DNA of 64,000 bases from the NCBI RefSeq assembly GCF_900215355.1, contig NZ_OBEA01000002.1:186001-250000 (forward strand), given 5' to 3'. The position numbers and the translations under genes were made by a program. This document shows positions 16,558-26,680 of the stretch, in pieces. Positions within the stretch are counted from its first letter, which is position 1. The number at the start of each line of letters is the position of its first letter. The notes below the pieces were generated by a model. It made no database searches. It was not told the origin of the DNA and saw only the letters and a list, made by a program, of their open reading frames with translations. Source of the DNA: Pseudooceanicola antarcticus. GTDB lineage: Bacteria; Pseudomonadota; Alphaproteobacteria; Rhodobacterales; Rhodobacteraceae.

Positions 16558-17004
16558 ATGCGGCTGACGAAACGGACCACGATTTCCATGCGGGTACTGA
16601 TGTACTGCGCGGTCCACAAGGATCGCCTGGTCACCAAGTCCGAGATTGCCCAGACCTGCAACATCTCGGAGAACCACCTGGCGCAGGTGATCAACAAGCT
16701 GGGCCAGCTGGGCTTCCTGCAGACCCAGCGGGGGCGCAATGGCGGTGTCACCCTGGCCAGCCCGGCAGCCGAGATCCGCGTCGGGGACGTCTTCCGCGCC
16801 ATCGAGGCAAAGGTGCCGGTGGCCGAGTGCTTCTCGGACGAGGACAACACCTGCCCGCTGGTCGCGGTCTGCCGGTTGCGCCTTGCCATCCAGAACGCCG
16901 TCGAGGCCTTCTATCTGACCCTGGACGAGGTCCTGCTGGACGAGCTGGTCCGCGAGAACGACGGGCTTGCCGAACTGATGAGCCCCGCCGCCTGCGCAGT
17001 TTGA
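16558..17004 (+). CDS. Rrf2-family iron-sulfur regulator (RirA/NsrR-like)
   Basis: 148 residues. A winged-helix DNA-binding domain (residues 1-80, ISENHLAQVINKL as recognition helix, then GRNGGVTLA wing) is followed by three cysteines at 91, 99 and 105 (C-x7-C-x5-C). That is the spacing I know from rhizobial RirA, an iron-responsive regulator with an iron-sulfur cluster, whereas NsrR and IscR use other spacings or ligands. Sequence around the HTH is also close to NsrR, which senses nitric oxide. So it is a cluster-binding Rrf2 regulator; iron versus NO sensing is undecided. It lies 130 bases upstream of the gcv riboswitch on the same strand. Confidence 0.87.
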   Translation: MRLTKRTTISMRVLMYCAVHKDRLVTKSEIAQTCNISENHLAQVINKLGQLGFLQTQRGRNGGVTLASPAAEIRVGDVFRAIEAKVPVAECFSDEDNTCPLVAVCRLRLAIQNAVEAFYLTLDEVLLDELVRENDGLAELMSPAACAV

Positions 17005-17135
17005 CGCTCCGGCAGCCTTTCCGCCCGACAATCCCTCCGGTCCTGCGACTGACAATCAGGCAGACATCAGGTTTTGTCCGCCTGCGACGCTTTTGAGGGC
17101 TTGCGCGGCGCGCGGGGCGTTTGTATTCGGAAAGG

Positions 17136-17295
17136 GTCGGAACGGGAGAACTGGCCGCAAGGCCGGTGCCGAAGGAGCAACCGCCCCGGAAACTCTCAGG
17201 CTTCAGGACCGCCCGACATACAGACTCTGGAGAGAGGCCCTTGAATGGGTCCGCCGAAGGGATAGCGATCTCAGGCAGAAGAACAGAGGGGGCAT
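17136..17295 (+). promoter_or_regulatory. Tandem glycine riboswitch
   Basis: Two consecutive glycine aptamers. Aptamer 1 (about 17141-17236) has GGGAGA, then GCCGAAGGAGCAA, ACTCTCAGG and the closing CTCTGGAGAGA. Aptamer 2 (about 17237-17292) has GCCGAAGGGATAGC, ATCTCAGGCAGAAG and ACAGAGGGG. These are the conserved cores of the gcvT motif. The cooperative tandem normally turns on glycine cleavage genes when glycine is plentiful; gcvT starts 76 bases downstream, which supports the call. Confidence 0.96.
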
Positions 17296-17330
17296 CGGGC
17301 AGGGGGATCTACCCCTGCGATGGATGCCCC
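17289..17330 (+). promoter_or_regulatory. Expression-platform hairpin of the glycine riboswitch
   Basis: GGGGCAT pairs with ATGCCCC and an inner GCAGGGG pairs with CCCCTGC, forming a long hairpin that begins inside the last stem of aptamer 2 and ends about 40 bases before the gcvT start. Overlap with the aptamer makes it a likely alternative structure in ligand-controlled expression. No T-run follows, so control of translation or Rho access is more likely than intrinsic termination. Confidence 0.6.
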
Positions 17331-17370
17331 GGTGCGAACTCCGTCCGGGACCGAGAACCGGGAGAGCGCA

Positions 17371-18498
17371 ATGGCAGAACCAGCCGACGACGACCTTAAG
17401 GATCTGCCGCTGGCAGGGCTGCACGCCGAGCTTGGCGGCAAGATGGTGCCCTTCGCGGGCTACTCCATGCCCGTGCAATATGCCGCTGGCGTGATGAAGG
17501 AGCACCTGCACACGCGCAGCGCCGCGGGCCTCTTCGATGTCAGCCACATGGGGCAGGTGATCCTGAAGGGCGCCGACCCCGAGACCCTGGCCCTGGCCTT
17601 CGAGAGCCTCACCCCCGCCGCCGTCCTGGGCCTGAAGGAAGGTCGCCAGCGCTATGGTCTGCTGACCAATGCGACAGGTGGTATCCTTGATGACCTGATG
17701 TTCGCCAACCGCGGCGATCACCTGTTCGTGGTGGTCAACGCCGCCTGCAAGGCCGCCGATATCGCCCATATGCGGGCGGGCCTGCCCGGCATCGAGGTCG
17801 AAGAGATCACCGGCCGCTGCCTGCTGGCCCTGCAGGGCCCCGGTGCCGAGGCCGCGCTGGCGAAGCTGGCGCCGGAAGTGGCCGAGATGCGCTTCATGGA
17901 CGTGGGTTATGTCACCCTCGCGGGGGCCGAGTGCTGGATCTCGCGTTCGGGCTATACCGGGGAAGACGGCTACGAGATATCGGTGCCCGATGACGCCGCC
18001 GAGGCGCTGGCCCGTGCGCTGCTCGACGACGAGAGCGTGCTGCCCATCGGTCTTGGGGCCCGCGACAGCCTGCGCCTTGAGGCCGGGCTCTGCCTTTACG
18101 GGCATGACATCGACGAGACCACGAGCCCCGTCGAGGCCGCGCTGCAATGGTCGATCCAGAAATCGCGCCGCGCCGGTGGCGACCGCGCCGGCGGCTTCCC
18201 CGGTGCCGAGCGCATCCTGGCCGAGCTTGAAAGCGGCCCGAGCCGTCTTCGTGTCGGTCTCAGCCCGCAGGGCCGCGCGCCGATGCGCGAGGGGGTCACG
18301 CTGCACCACGGTGGCGAGGAGGTGGGTCACATCACCTCGGGCGCCTTCGGGCCCTCGGTCGAGGCCCCCGTTTCCATGGGATACCTGCCCGCCGCCCTCG
18401 CGGTGCCGGGCACAGAGGTTGAGGGCGCGCTGCGGGGCCGCCTCGCCCCGGTCACCGTGACCGGCCTGCCTTTCCGCCCCGCCAACTTCAAACGCTGA
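17371..18498 (+). CDS. gcvT: Glycine cleavage system T protein (aminomethyltransferase)
   Basis: 375 residues. Typical T-protein segments are [21 protein letters not shown] near the N-terminus, [11 protein letters not shown], and the folate-binding [11 protein letters not shown]. It transfers the methylene group from the aminomethyl-lipoyl arm of GcvH to tetrahydrofolate, releasing ammonia. The start at 17371 has GGGAGAG eight bases upstream; an ATG at 17320 lies inside the riboswitch hairpin and is rejected. First gene of gcvTHP under a glycine riboswitch. Confidence 0.96.
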   Translation: MAEPADDDLKDLPLAGLHAELGGKMVPFAGYSMPVQYAAGVMKEHLHTRSAAGLFDVSHMGQVILKGADPETLALAFESLTPAAVLGLKEGRQRYGLLTNATGGILDDLMFANRGDHLFVVVNAACKAADIAHMRAGLPGIEVEEITGRCLLALQGPGAEAALAKLAPEVAEMRFMDVGYVTLAGAECWISRSGYTGEDGYEISVPDDAAEALARALLDDESVLPIGLGARDSLRLEAGLCLYGHDIDETTSPVEAALQWSIQKSRRAGGDRAGGFPGAERILAELESGPSRLRVGLSPQGRAPMREGVTLHHGGEEVGHITSGAFGPSVEAPVSMGYLPAALAVPGTEVEGALRGRLAPVTVTGLPFRPANFKR

Positions 18499-18517
18499 GC
18501 TCCAGGGAGAACCCCCG

Positions 18518-18877
18518 ATGAAATTCACCGAAGAACATGAATGGCTGCGCCCCGAAGACGACCTGATCGTGGTGGGCATCACCGAGCACGCCGCCGAGCA
18601 GCTTGGCGATATCGTTTTCGTCGAGCTGCCCGAGGTTGGCACCGAGGTCAGCAAGGATGACGAGGTCGTCGTGATCGAAAGCGTCAAGGCCGCCTCGGAC
18701 ATCCTGGCCCCCATCGACGGCGAGATCGTCGAGGTCAACGAGCCGCTGGTCGAAGATCCCGGCAAGGTCGGCGAGGACCCCACGGGCGAGGCCTGGTTCT
18801 TCAAGATCAAGCCTGCCGATCCGTCCCAGATGGACGATTACATGGATGAGGCCGCCTACCTCGCCTACATCGGCTGA
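18518..18877 (+). CDS. gcvH: Glycine cleavage system H protein
   Basis: 119 residues, a small lipoyl carrier. The lipoylation site is Lys57 in [10 protein letters not shown], and the N-terminal FTEEHEWL and C-terminal GEAWFFKIK are the usual landmarks. It shuttles the aminomethyl intermediate between P, T and L proteins. It begins 19 bases after gcvT with AGGGAG upstream of the ATG. Confidence 0.97.
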   Translation: MKFTEEHEWLRPEDDLIVVGITEHAAEQLGDIVFVELPEVGTEVSKDDEVVVIESVKAASDILAPIDGEIVEVNEPLVEDPGKVGEDPTGEAWFFKIKPADPSQMDDYMDEAAYLAYIG

Positions 18878-18997
18878 TCGCCATCGCCATGCGCCGCCCG
18901 TCACGGGTGGCCCCACGAAAGGACCAGCAGGCAGGCCATCCGGCCCGCCTGACCCCCTGCGCATACCCGCGCGCCCGCGCATCTGACAGGAGCTGAC

Positions 18998-21847
18998 ATG
19001 CCCTTCACCCCGACCGATTACCGCCCCTACGACTTCGCCAACCGCCGCCATATCGGCCCCTCGCCCGCCGAGATGGCCGAGATGCTGAAGGTCGTCGGCG
19101 CCGAGAGCCTGGACCAGCTGGTCGATCAGACCGTGCCCAAGGGCATCCGCCAGGATGATCCGCTGGACTTCGGCCCGGCGCTCTCGGAGGCGGATCTGCT
19201 GAAGTTCATGCGCGGCGTGGCGAAGAAGAACCAGGTCTTCACCTCGCTCATCGGGCAGGGCTACGCCGATACGATCACCCCGCCGGCAATCAAGCGCAAC
19301 ATCCTGGAGAACCCGGCCTGGTACACCGCCTATACGCCCTATCAGCCCGAGATTTCCCAGGGCCGCCTGGAAGCGCTGCTGAACTACCAGACCATGGTGT
19401 CGGACCTGACCGGGCTGGAGATCGCCAATGCCTCGCTGCTGGATGAATCCACCGCTGCGGCCGAGGCGATGACCATGGCGCAGCGGGTCGCCAAGTCGAA
19501 GGCCGCGGCCTTCTTCGTCGATGAGGGCTGCCATCCGCAGAACATCGACGTGATCCGCACCCGCGCCGAGCCCCTGGGCATCGAGGTGATCGTGGGCAAG
19601 CCCGAGGACCTGGACCCCGAGGCGGTCTTCGGTGCCATCTTCCAGTACCCCGGCACCCATGGCGAGGTCACGGATTTCACCGCGCAGATGGAGGCCCTGC
19701 ACGCAGCCAAGGCCGTCGGTATCGTGGTGGCCGACATCATGGCGCTCTGCCTGCTGAAGGAACCGGGGGCCATGGGCGCGGATATCGCCGTGGGCTCGAC
19801 GCAGCGCTTCGGCGTGCCGCTGGGCTATGGTGGCCCGCATGCCGCCTACATGGCCTGCCGCGACGCCTACAAGCGCTCGATGCCGGGCCGGATCGTCGGC
19901 GTCTCGATCGACGCGCGCGGCAACCGCGCCTATCGCCTGGCCCTGCAAACCCGCGAGCAGCACATCCGGCGCGAGAAGGCGACCTCGAACGTCTGCACGG
20001 CGCAGGCGCTGCTGGCGGTGATGGCCTCGATGTACGCGGTCTTCCACGGCCCCGATGGCCTGAAGGGCATCGCGCAGCGCATCCACCGCAAGGCGGTCCG
20101 GCTGGCCAGGGGCTTTGAGGAGGCGGGCTTCGAGGTCGGCCCAGAGGCCTTCTTCGACACGATCCACGTCGAGGTGGGCGCGCTGCAATCGGCGGTGCTG
20201 AAATCGGCCCGCGACGAGGGTCTGAACCTGCGCGCCGTCGGCGAGACCAAGGTCGGCATCGCGCTGGACGAATGCACCCGGCCTGCCACCATCGAGGCGG
20301 TCTGGCGCGCCTTCGGGATCGAGCGGACGGACGAGACCGAGCCCTACGAGTACCGCATCCCCGATGCGCTGGCCCGCGAGAGCAGCTATCTCACCCACGA
20401 GATCTTCCACATGAACCGCGCCGAGACCGAGATGACCCGCTACATGCGTCGTCTCGCCGACCGCGACCTGGCGCTGGACCGGGCGATGATCCCGCTGGGC
20501 TCCTGCACCATGAAGCTGAACGCGGCGGTGGAGATGGAGCCGATCTCCTGGCCCGAGTTCAGCGCGCTGCATCCCTTCGCGCCGAAGAGCCAGGCGGCGG
20601 GCTATCACCAGCTTTTCGACGACCTGTCGAAGAAGCTTTGTGACATCACCGGCTATGCGGCCTTCTCCATGCAGCCCAACTCGGGCGCGCAGGGGGAATA
20701 CGCGGGCCTGCTGACCATCCGGCGCTACCATGCGGCGCGGGGCGAGGCGCATCGCAACATCTGCCTGATCCCGACCTCGGCCCATGGCACCAACCCGGCC
20801 TCGGCGCAGATGGCGGGCTGGAAGGTCGTGCCGGTGAAGTCGCGCGACAATGGCGATATCGACCTGGGCGATTTCCTGGAAAAGGCGCAAAAGCATTCCG
20901 AGAACCTTGCCGCCTGCATGATCACCTATCCCTCGACCCATGGTGTCTTCGAGGAGACCGTGCGCGAGGTCTGCAAGATCACCCATGACAACGGCGGCCA
21001 GGTCTATATCGACGGGGCCAACATGAACGCCATGGTGGGCCTCGCCCGGCCCGGAGACCTGGGCGGCGATGTCAGCCACCTGAACCTGCACAAGACCTTC
21101 TGCATCCCCCATGGCGGCGGCGGCCCCGGCATGGGCCCGATCGGCGTCGGTGCCCACCTGGCCTGCCATCTGCCGGGCCATGTCTCCGAGGGCACCTCGG
21201 GGGCGGTTTCGGCGGCACCCTATGGATCACCGTCGATCCTGCCGATCTCCTGGGCCTATTGCCTGCTGATGGGCGGCGAGGGGCTGACCCAGGCGACGCG
21301 CGTGGCGATCCTGAACGCCAATTACATCGCGGCGCGGCTGAAGGGCGCCTACGAGGTGCTCTACAAGGGCCCGACGGGCCGGGTGGCACATGAGTGCATC
21401 CTGGACACCCGTCCCTTCGAGAAGAGCGCCGGCGTGACCGTGGACGACGTGGCCAAGCGGCTGGTGGACTGCGGCTTCCACGCGCCCACCATGTCCTTCC
21501 CGATCCCCGGCACGCTGATGGTGGAGCCCACCGAGTCCGAGACCAAGGCCGAGCTCGACCGCTTCTGCGATGCCATGCTGGCGATCCGCGCCGAGGTGAC
21601 GGATATCGAGGAGGGCCGCATGGGCCCCGACGCCAGCCCGCTGAAGTTCGCCCCCCATACCGTCGAGGACCTTGTGGCGGCGGATTGGGACCGCGCCTAT
21701 GGCCGCGAGCAGGGCTGCTTCCCTCCGGGTGCCTTCCGGGTCGACAAGTACTGGCCGCCGGTCAACCGCGTCGACAACGCCTGGGGCGACCGCAACCTGA
21801 CCTGCACCTGCCCGCCGATGAGCGAATATTCCGAAGCGGCGGAATGA
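18998..21847 (+). CDS. gcvP: Glycine dehydrogenase (decarboxylating), P protein
   Basis: 949 residues, the fused single-chain form. The PLP lysine is Lys699 in [20 protein letters not shown]-terminal [14 protein letters not shown] and the [14 protein letters not shown] segment are characteristic. It decarboxylates glycine and loads the aminomethyl group onto GcvH lipoamide. A 120-base spacer separates it from gcvH; this carries no gene. Last gene of the operon, closed by a GC-rich hairpin. Confidence 0.97.
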   Translation: MPFTPTDYRPYDFANRRHIGPSPAEMAEMLKVVGAESLDQLVDQTVPKGIRQDDPLDFGPALSEADLLKFMRGVAKKNQVFTSLIGQGYADTITPPAIKRNILENPAWYTAYTPYQPEISQGRLEALLNYQTMVSDLTGLEIANASLLDESTAAAEAMTMAQRVAKSKAAAFFVDEGCHPQNIDVIRTRAEPLGIEVIVGKPEDLDPEAVFGAIFQYPGTHGEVTDFTAQMEALHAAKAVGIVVADIMALCLLKEPGAMGADIAVGSTQRFGVPLGYGGPHAAYMACRDAYKRSMPGRIVGVSIDARGNRAYRLALQTREQHIRREKATSNVCTAQALLAVMASMYAVFHGPDGLKGIAQRIHRKAVRLARGFEEAGFEVGPEAFFDTIHVEVGALQSAVLKSARDEGLNLRAVGETKVGIALDECTRPATIEAVWRAFGIERTDETEPYEYRIPDALARESSYLTHEIFHMNRAETEMTRYMRRLADRDLALDRAMIPLGSCTMKLNAAVEMEPISWPEFSALHPFAPKSQAAGYHQLFDDLSKKLCDITGYAAFSMQPNSGAQGEYAGLLTIRRYHAARGEAHRNICLIPTSAHGTNPASAQMAGWKVVPVKSRDNGDIDLGDFLEKAQKHSENLAACMITYPSTHGVFEETVREVCKITHDNGGQVYIDGANMNAMVGLARPGDLGGDVSHLNLHKTFCIPHGGGGPGMGPIGVGAHLACHLPGHVSEGTSGAVSAAPYGSPSILPISWAYCLLMGGEGLTQATRVAILNANYIAARLKGAYEVLYKGPTGRVAHECILDTRPFEKSAGVTVDDVAKRLVDCGFHAPTMSFPIPGTLMVEPTESETKAELDRFCDAMLAIRAEVTDIEEGRMGPDASPLKFAPHTVEDLVAADWDRAYGREQGCFPPGAFRVDKYWPPVNRVDNAWGDRNLTCTCPPMSEYSEAAE

Positions 21848-21854
21848 CGAAGAA

Positions 21855-21893
21855 GGGGGCGGGGCAAGCCCCGCCCCCCAATGGTGCCATTGG
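21855..21893 (+). terminator. GC-rich hairpin and palindrome after gcvP
   Basis: GGGGGCGGGGC (21855-21865) pairs with GCCCCGCCCCC (21868-21878), directly followed by the perfect palindrome CCAATGG-TG-CCATTGG (21878-21893). There is no T-run, so intrinsic termination is uncertain, but the position eight bases past the gcvP stop suggests a transcript end. Confidence 0.5.
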
Positions 21894-21975
21894 CACGGAT
21901 GCGCCCTGACCTGACGGCGCGCGTCTGGGGCTGGGGGCAGGGGGCTCTGCCCCCCTCTCCTGCGGAGAGTCCCCC

Positions 21976-22206
21976 GGAGTACTTTCGGCCTGGTGATGCA
22001 ATTGGGGGGGGGCGAAGCAGCGGGACCTGCGCCGCCGGCATGGCTGGCACGCGCCCTTTGGCCAAAGGAGGTCGCTGACGGGCGCGGTCGGAGAGCCTTT
22101 CGGAGGATCTCGGGCCGGCAGATCCGGGCGGCAGGCTCCTGTCCCATCACCAGGCTGAAAATACTCTGGGGGGAGGCCCGCAGGGCCGGGGGGCGAAGCC
22201 CCCCCC
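21976..22206. repeat. Palindromic intergenic repeat, copy 2
   Basis: Arms at 21976-21998 and 22145-22167 are inverted copies of the motif found at 9431-9572, and the following segment 22168-22206 repeats the G-rich/C-rich hairpin of copy 1. It occupies the convergent gap between gcvP and the ABC permease gene. No gene is seen between 21848 and 22210. Confidence 0.75.
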
Positions 22207-22210
22207 TGCC

Positions 22211-24739
22211 TCAGTCCTGAGCGCGCAGGACCTGCGCCGGGCGTGCCGAGAGCGGGCGCCAGGCGAAGATCAGTCCGGCGGCCAGGTTCAGCGCCAGGCC
22301 GCCCAGCACCACCGCAAGCGCATTGGGCCAGATCACCGCGTAGCTGGTTTCCAGCACGAAGTGGCAGATCGCCCAGGCGCCCAGGATGCCGGCGAGCAGC
22401 GCCACCAGCCCCGCGCCCGCGCCCATGAGCGCCGCGCGCAGGGCGAAGCTTGCCAGGATGCGGGCCCGGCTGGCGCCGAGGCTTTTCAGCACCGCCGCCT
22501 CGTAGGCGCGGGCGCGCTCGCCCGAGAGGGCCGCGCCGATCAGCACCAGGAAGCCCGTGACCAGGGTGATCGCCGCGCCCCAGGAGGTGGCGGCGGCGAT
22601 GGAATCCAGCAGGTCCGTCACCAGGGCAATGGCCTCGCGCACCGAGATCGCGGTGACATTGGGGAAGTCACGGCCAAGGTCGCGCAGCAGGGGTGCCTCT
22701 GCGGCGCGCTCGGCGTAGATCGTGGCGATCCAGCTATGCGGCGCGCCGGCCAGCGCGGCCTCGTTCATCACCAGGATGAACCCCATGCCGGCGGTCGAGA
22801 AATCTACCTCTCGGAACGAGGTGATTTCCGCCTCGATGTCGCGGCCCAGGATGTTCACCGTCAGCTTGTCGCCAAGCTTCAGGCCCAGCTCGGCGCCCTC
22901 TTCGGCCGAGACCGAGACCTGGGGCGGGCCGGAATACCCCTCGGGCCACCAGGTGCCGCTGGTCACCGTGGTGTTGTCGGGCAGGGCCCCGGCGTAGGAG
23001 ACCCCCCGGTCCCCGCGCAGGACCCAGTGATCGCCGGCCACCTCGCGGGCGGGCGCACCGTTGATCCGGGTGATCACGCCGCGCAGCATGGGCGCGCGGT
23101 CGACCCGCGAGACGGCCGCGTCGCCCTCGGTACGCTCGAGGAAGGCCGGGATCTGGTCGGGCTGGATATCCACGGCGAAGAAACTGGGCGCGCGGGTCGG
23201 CAGCTCTTCGGCGATGGCCGCGCGCATGTTGCCGTCGATCTGGCCCACGGAGGCCAGCACCGACAGGCCCAGGCCCAGGGACAGGATCACCGGCAGCACC
23301 TCGGTGCCGGGGCCCGCGATGGCGGCGAGCGACCAGCGCAGGGCAGGGCGTCCGCGCGACAGCGCGCCAAGGCGTGCGGCTGCGGCGCGCAGGGCGCGGG
23401 CCGCGAGGGCGAGCAGCAGCAGGGCGGCGAGAATGCCCGCGAAGGCCCAGAGCGTCAGGCTTGCCGCGCCGGAGAGCAGCGCGGCGCTGCCCGCGAGGGC
23501 CAGGGCCAGCAGAACCAGGACCGCAAGGAAGGCGGGGCGCGGCAGGGCCTGGCCCGCGCCTGGGTCGCGGAAGAGCTGCGCGGCGCGGATCTCTTCCACC
23601 CGCGCCAGTGGCCAGAGGGTGAAGAGCGCCGCCGTCAGCGCACCATAGAGCGCGGCTTCGGCCAGGGCGCCCGGGTAGAGGCCAAACTCGGCCGGCACGG
23701 GCAGCAGGGCCGAGAGGATCGGCGCCACCAGCAGCGGCAGGAGCGCGCCGAGCGCCAGTCCCAGCAGGATGCCGATCAGCGACAGCGCCCCGATCTGCAA
23801 GCCGTAGGTCAGCAGGATCACCCGGCCCGAGGCCCCCAGCGTCTTCAGCGTGGCGATGATGCCGATCTTGCCCGCCAGGTAGGCGCGCACCGCGGCCGAG
23901 ACGCCGACCCCTCCGACCGCCAGGCCCGCCAGCCCGACGAGGACGAGAAAGGCCGAAAGCCGCTCGACGAAGGCCTGGATGCCGGGGGCGCCGTTGCGCG
24001 CATCGCGCCAGCGGATGCCGCTGTCGGAGAAGCGCGCCTCTGCCTCGGCCTCGAGCGCGGCAAGGTCGGTGCCGGGTGGCAGGCTCAGCCGGTAGCGGCT
24101 GTCGAAGAGGGTGCCGGGGGCGAGCAGCGGGGTGCCTGCAAGGGCGCTGCTGGCGACCAGGGTGCGGGGGCCCAGTGAGAAGCCCGAGGCATTGGCGTCG
24201 GGCTCGCTTTCCAGTGCGGCCATCAGGCGGAAGGCGGTGCCGCCGATCTCGACCCGGTCGCCCGTCTCGGCACCCAGCCTTGCGATCAGCGCCGGGGCCA
24301 TCACCGCGCCCGGCAGGTCGTCGCCCGCCAGCGCCTGTGAAAGCGGGATGTCGGGAGAGAGGGCGAGCTCTCCGATCAGCGGATAGGCGGCGTCGACGGC
24401 CTTCACCTGGGTCAGCACCCGGTCCTCGCCCAGAACGGCCATGGAGCGGAACTCGGCGATCTCCGACACCGCGGTGGCGCGGTCCTGCATCCAGGCGCGC
24501 TCTGCCGCGTCGGCGAAACGATAGGTCAGAGAGAGCTCGGCATCACCCCCCAGCATGGCGGCACCTTCGCGGGCGAGGCCTGCCTCGATGGCGCCGCGGA
24601 CCGAGCCGATGGCGGCAATCGCCGCCACGCCGAGGGCAAGGCAGGCGATCAGGATGCGGAAGCCCGACAGACCGGCGCGCAGTTCGCGCGCGGCGAAGCG
24701 TGTGGCGAGGCCGAGCGCCCGCGGCTGGCTCTGGCTCAT
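22211..24739 (-). CDS. FtsX-family ABC transporter permease (YbbP-like)
   Basis: 842 residues with two FtsX/MacB-type halves: an N-terminal membrane helix, a large periplasmic domain, a helix cluster (about 265-480), a second periplasmic domain, and three C-terminal helices (about 715-830). This is the long YbbP-like permease layout. Together with the ATPase at 24736-25446 it should form a type VII mechanotransmitter that works on the outer leaflet or periplasm rather than importing solutes. In E. coli the ybbA-ybbP pair is also divergent from tesA, as here. The ATG overlaps the end of the ATPase gene by four bases. Confidence 0.88.
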   Translation of the reverse strand: MSQSQPRALGLATRFAARELRAGLSGFRILIACLALGVAAIAAIGSVRGAIEAGLAREGAAMLGGDAELSLTYRFADAAERAWMQDRATAVSEIAEFRSMAVLGEDRVLTQVKAVDAAYPLIGELALSPDIPLSQALAGDDLPGAVMAPALIARLGAETGDRVEIGGTAFRLMAALESEPDANASGFSLGPRTLVASSALAGTPLLAPGTLFDSRYRLSLPPGTDLAALEAEAEARFSDSGIRWRDARNGAPGIQAFVERLSAFLVLVGLAGLAVGGVGVSAAVRAYLAGKIGIIATLKTLGASGRVILLTYGLQIGALSLIGILLGLALGALLPLLVAPILSALLPVPAEFGLYPGALAEAALYGALTAALFTLWPLARVEEIRAAQLFRDPGAGQALPRPAFLAVLVLLALALAGSAALLSGAASLTLWAFAGILAALLLLALAARALRAAAARLGALSRGRPALRWSLAAIAGPGTEVLPVILSLGLGLSVLASVGQIDGNMRAAIAEELPTRAPSFFAVDIQPDQIPAFLERTEGDAAVSRVDRAPMLRGVITRINGAPAREVAGDHWVLRGDRGVSYAGALPDNTTVTSGTWWPEGYSGPPQVSVSAEEGAELGLKLGDKLTVNILGRDIEAEITSFREVDFSTAGMGFILVMNEAALAGAPHSWIATIYAERAAEAPLLRDLGRDFPNVTAISVREAIALVTDLLDSIAAATSWGAAITLVTGFLVLIGAALSGERARAYEAAVLKSLGASRARILASFALRAALMGAGAGLVALLAGILGAWAICHFVLETSYAVIWPNALAVVLGGLALNLAAGLIFAWRPLSARPAQVLRAQD

Positions 24740-25446
24740 GCGGGGGCCCCGGCGGGCAGGGCGACCAGGCCGTCGCGCAGCGGCAGGGTCCGGTCGCAGC
24801 GGGCGGCAAGCTCGGGCGCATGGGTGACCATCACCAGCGTCGATCCGTGGCGGTCGCGCAGGCCGAAGAGCAGGTCCATGATGGCCGTCCCGTTGGCCTC
24901 GTCCAGGTTGCCGGTGGGTTCATCGGCCAGCAGGATCTCGGGGCGCGGGGCGGCGGCGCGGGCCAGGGCCACGCGCTGCTGCTCTCCGCCCGAGAGCTGC
25001 GAGGGGTAATGCCCGGCGCGATGGCCGAGGCCCACCTGCGCGAGCTCTTCGGCGGCGCGGTCGAAGGCATCGGCGTGGCCTGCAAGTTCCAGCGGAGTTG
25101 CGACGTTTTCCAGCGCGGTCATGGTGGGAATGAGGTGGAAGCTTTGGAAGACCACCCCCATATGATCCCTGCGGAACCGCGCCAGCGCATCTTCGGAAAG
25201 CCTGGTCAGGTCCTGCCCCAGCACCAGGACCTCGCCGCCGGTGGCGCGTTCCAGCCCGCCGAGAAGCATCAGGAGAGACGACTTGCCCGACCCCGAAGGC
25301 CCGATCAGCCCCAGTGTTTCACCGCGCCCCACTTCCAGGTCGATGCCGCGCAGGATCTCGACCTCGCCGGCATTGCCCGAAAGCGACAGCGCCGCGCCGC
25401 GCAGCTGGATGACGAGGTCGTCCCGGTTCATGGCGGGCTTGGTCAT
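24736..25446 (-). CDS. ABC transporter ATPase (YbbA/LolD-like)
   Basis: 236 residues with Walker A GPSGSGKSS at 49-57, Q-loop VVFQSF, signature LSGGEQQRVALARA, Walker B ILLADEPTGNLDE and a switch histidine in VTHAPE. It belongs to the LolD/MacB/YbbA group of ATPases. It energises the FtsX-type permease encoded next to it. Start at 25446 with GGAG about ten bases upstream. The tesA gene is divergent, 76 bases away. Confidence 0.92.
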   Translation of the reverse strand: MTKPAMNRDDLVIQLRGAALSLSGNAGEVEILRGIDLEVGRGETLGLIGPSGSGKSSLLMLLGGLERATGGEVLVLGQDLTRLSEDALARFRRDHMGVVFQSFHLIPTMTALENVATPLELAGHADAFDRAAEELAQVGLGHRAGHYPSQLSGGEQQRVALARAAAPRPEILLADEPTGNLDEANGTAIMDLLFGLRDRHGSTLVMVTHAPELAARCDRTLPLRDGLVALPAGAPA

Positions 25447-25522
25447 GGCGGGGGCTCTCCGGTTGGCTGGGCGTCCTCTTCGATATGGGCAGGGCCGGCG
25501 CGACGGCAAGGGGGCGGGTGCA

Positions 25523-26176
25523 ATGCGATCTATCTCGCCGCTGCTGGCCGGGCTCATGGCGTTGCTGCTGGTCCTGCCTGCCGGGGTGCGGGCCGAGGTG
25601 CGGCTGCTGGCCTTCGGGGACAGCCTGGTGCAGGGCTACGGGCTGCCGCAGGGCGAAGGCTTCGTGCCGCAGCTCGAGGCGCGGCTGCGCGATGGCGGCC
25701 ACGAGGTCTCGGTGATCAACGCCGGGGTTTCGGGCGATACCAGCGCGGGCGGGCTGTCACGGATCGGCTGGTCGCTGGCAGAGGATGTCGATGCGGTGAT
25801 CGTGGTGCTGGGCGGCAATGATCTGCTGCGCGGGCTCGATCCGGGGGACACGCGCGAGAACATCGGCGGCATCCTGGAAGAGATCCGCGCCCGTGGGCTG
25901 CCGGTGCTGCTGGCGGGGATGCAGGCGCCGGGGAATTACGGCGCCGCCTACAAGGAGGCCTTCGACGGGCTTTATCCCGCGCTGGCCGAAGCCAATGGGG
26001 CCCGGCTCTTCCCCAGCTTCATGGCACCGCTCATGGGCGATCCCGAGGCGCCGGACCTGGCCGCGGCGCGCGCATTGCTGCAACCCGATGGCGTGCATCC
26101 CAATGCCGAGGGCGTGGCGCGGATCGTCGAGGCGATGCTGCCGCAGGTCGAGGCCATGCTGGCCGAAGTGGAGTGA
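25523..26176 (+). CDS. tesA: Arylesterase / acyl-CoA thioesterase I, SGNH hydrolase
   Basis: 217 residues. A signal peptide (about 1-24, ending GVRA) precedes the SGNH blocks: FGDSLVQGYG with catalytic Ser34, AGVSGDTSAGG, GGNDLLRG and DGVHPNAEG with the Asp-His pair. The family (TesA/EstA, protease I) hydrolyses thioesters and aryl esters in the periplasm. Divergent from the YbbA-like ATPase gene, the same neighbourhood as in E. coli. Confidence 0.92.
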   Translation: MRSISPLLAGLMALLLVLPAGVRAEVRLLAFGDSLVQGYGLPQGEGFVPQLEARLRDGGHEVSVINAGVSGDTSAGGLSRIGWSLAEDVDAVIVVLGGNDLLRGLDPGDTRENIGGILEEIRARGLPVLLAGMQAPGNYGAAYKEAFDGLYPALAEANGARLFPSFMAPLMGDPEAPDLAAARALLQPDGVHPNAEGVARIVEAMLPQVEAMLAEVE

Positions 26177-26211
26177 AGGCAGCGGGCGGCGGAGCCCCTG
26201 CGCGGGCATCG

Positions 26212-26234
26212 AGCCCCCACAGGGACTGGGGGCT
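26212..26234. terminator. Hairpin between convergent tesA and cold-shock genes
   Basis: AGCCCCC (26212-26218) pairs with GGGGGCT (26228-26234); a second G/C-rich pairing follows to about 26263. No T-run. Its place between two convergent gene ends suggests a bidirectional transcript end. Confidence 0.4.
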
Positions 26235-26296
26235 GCGCCCCCTTGCCCCTGGCCGAGGGGGCACCCGGAATGTGATGGCGCCGGACGGGCGGGGGC

Positions 26297-26503
26297 TCAG
26301 TCGACCTGTAGGTTGGTCGCAGAGAGGCGCCCGTCGCGGCCCTCTTTCAACTCGAAACGGACCCGCTGGTTGTCCGCGAGACCGGGTATCCCGGATTGCT
26401 GGAGAGCGGACATGTGGACATAGATGTCCCTCGCCCCGCCCTCGGGCGCGATGAAACCGTAGCCCTTCTGGGCGTTCCACCATTTGACGACGCCGTTGAT
26501 CAT
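26297..26503 (-). CDS. Cold-shock-domain protein
   Basis: 68 residues: a single cold-shock domain with RNP1 KGYGFI and RNP2 DIYVHMSAL, an OB-fold that binds single-stranded RNA or DNA. It is a shorter, more divergent member than typical CspA (KWWNAQKGYG rather than KWFN-KGFG). No good ribosome-binding site marks the start; 26503 (MINGVVKWW) follows the family alignment, and ATG 26515 is the alternative. Confidence 0.82.
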   Translation of the reverse strand: MINGVVKWWNAQKGYGFIAPEGGARDIYVHMSALQQSGIPGLADNQRVRFELKEGRDGRLSATNLQVD

Positions 26504-26680
26504 CGGTTTGATCATCCATGCTGTTCGGCCGCAGCCGAAGGGTCTGCCCGCGACATGCGGCAGCGTGGCCCGGTGTGATGGCTGGTGGCCCCGGCCCCTG
26601 GGTCGGAGGGTCATGAGCTGTCCCCGTGCGGGGATACAATGCGCTTGTTTCAACGCCCGTTCAAGCTTTTTACCGTGCGT

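Noticed and set aside
17320-17370. Upstream ATG at 17320 as the gcvT start
   Set aside because: It lies inside the riboswitch hairpin without a ribosome-binding site, and gcvT homology begins at 17371.
18488-21181. Very long open frame on the minus strand opposite gcvP (about 900 codons)
   Set aside because: It is the mirror of gcvP codon bias: an antisense frame without stops in GC-rich DNA, with low-complexity Asp/Arg/His-rich translation and no family match.
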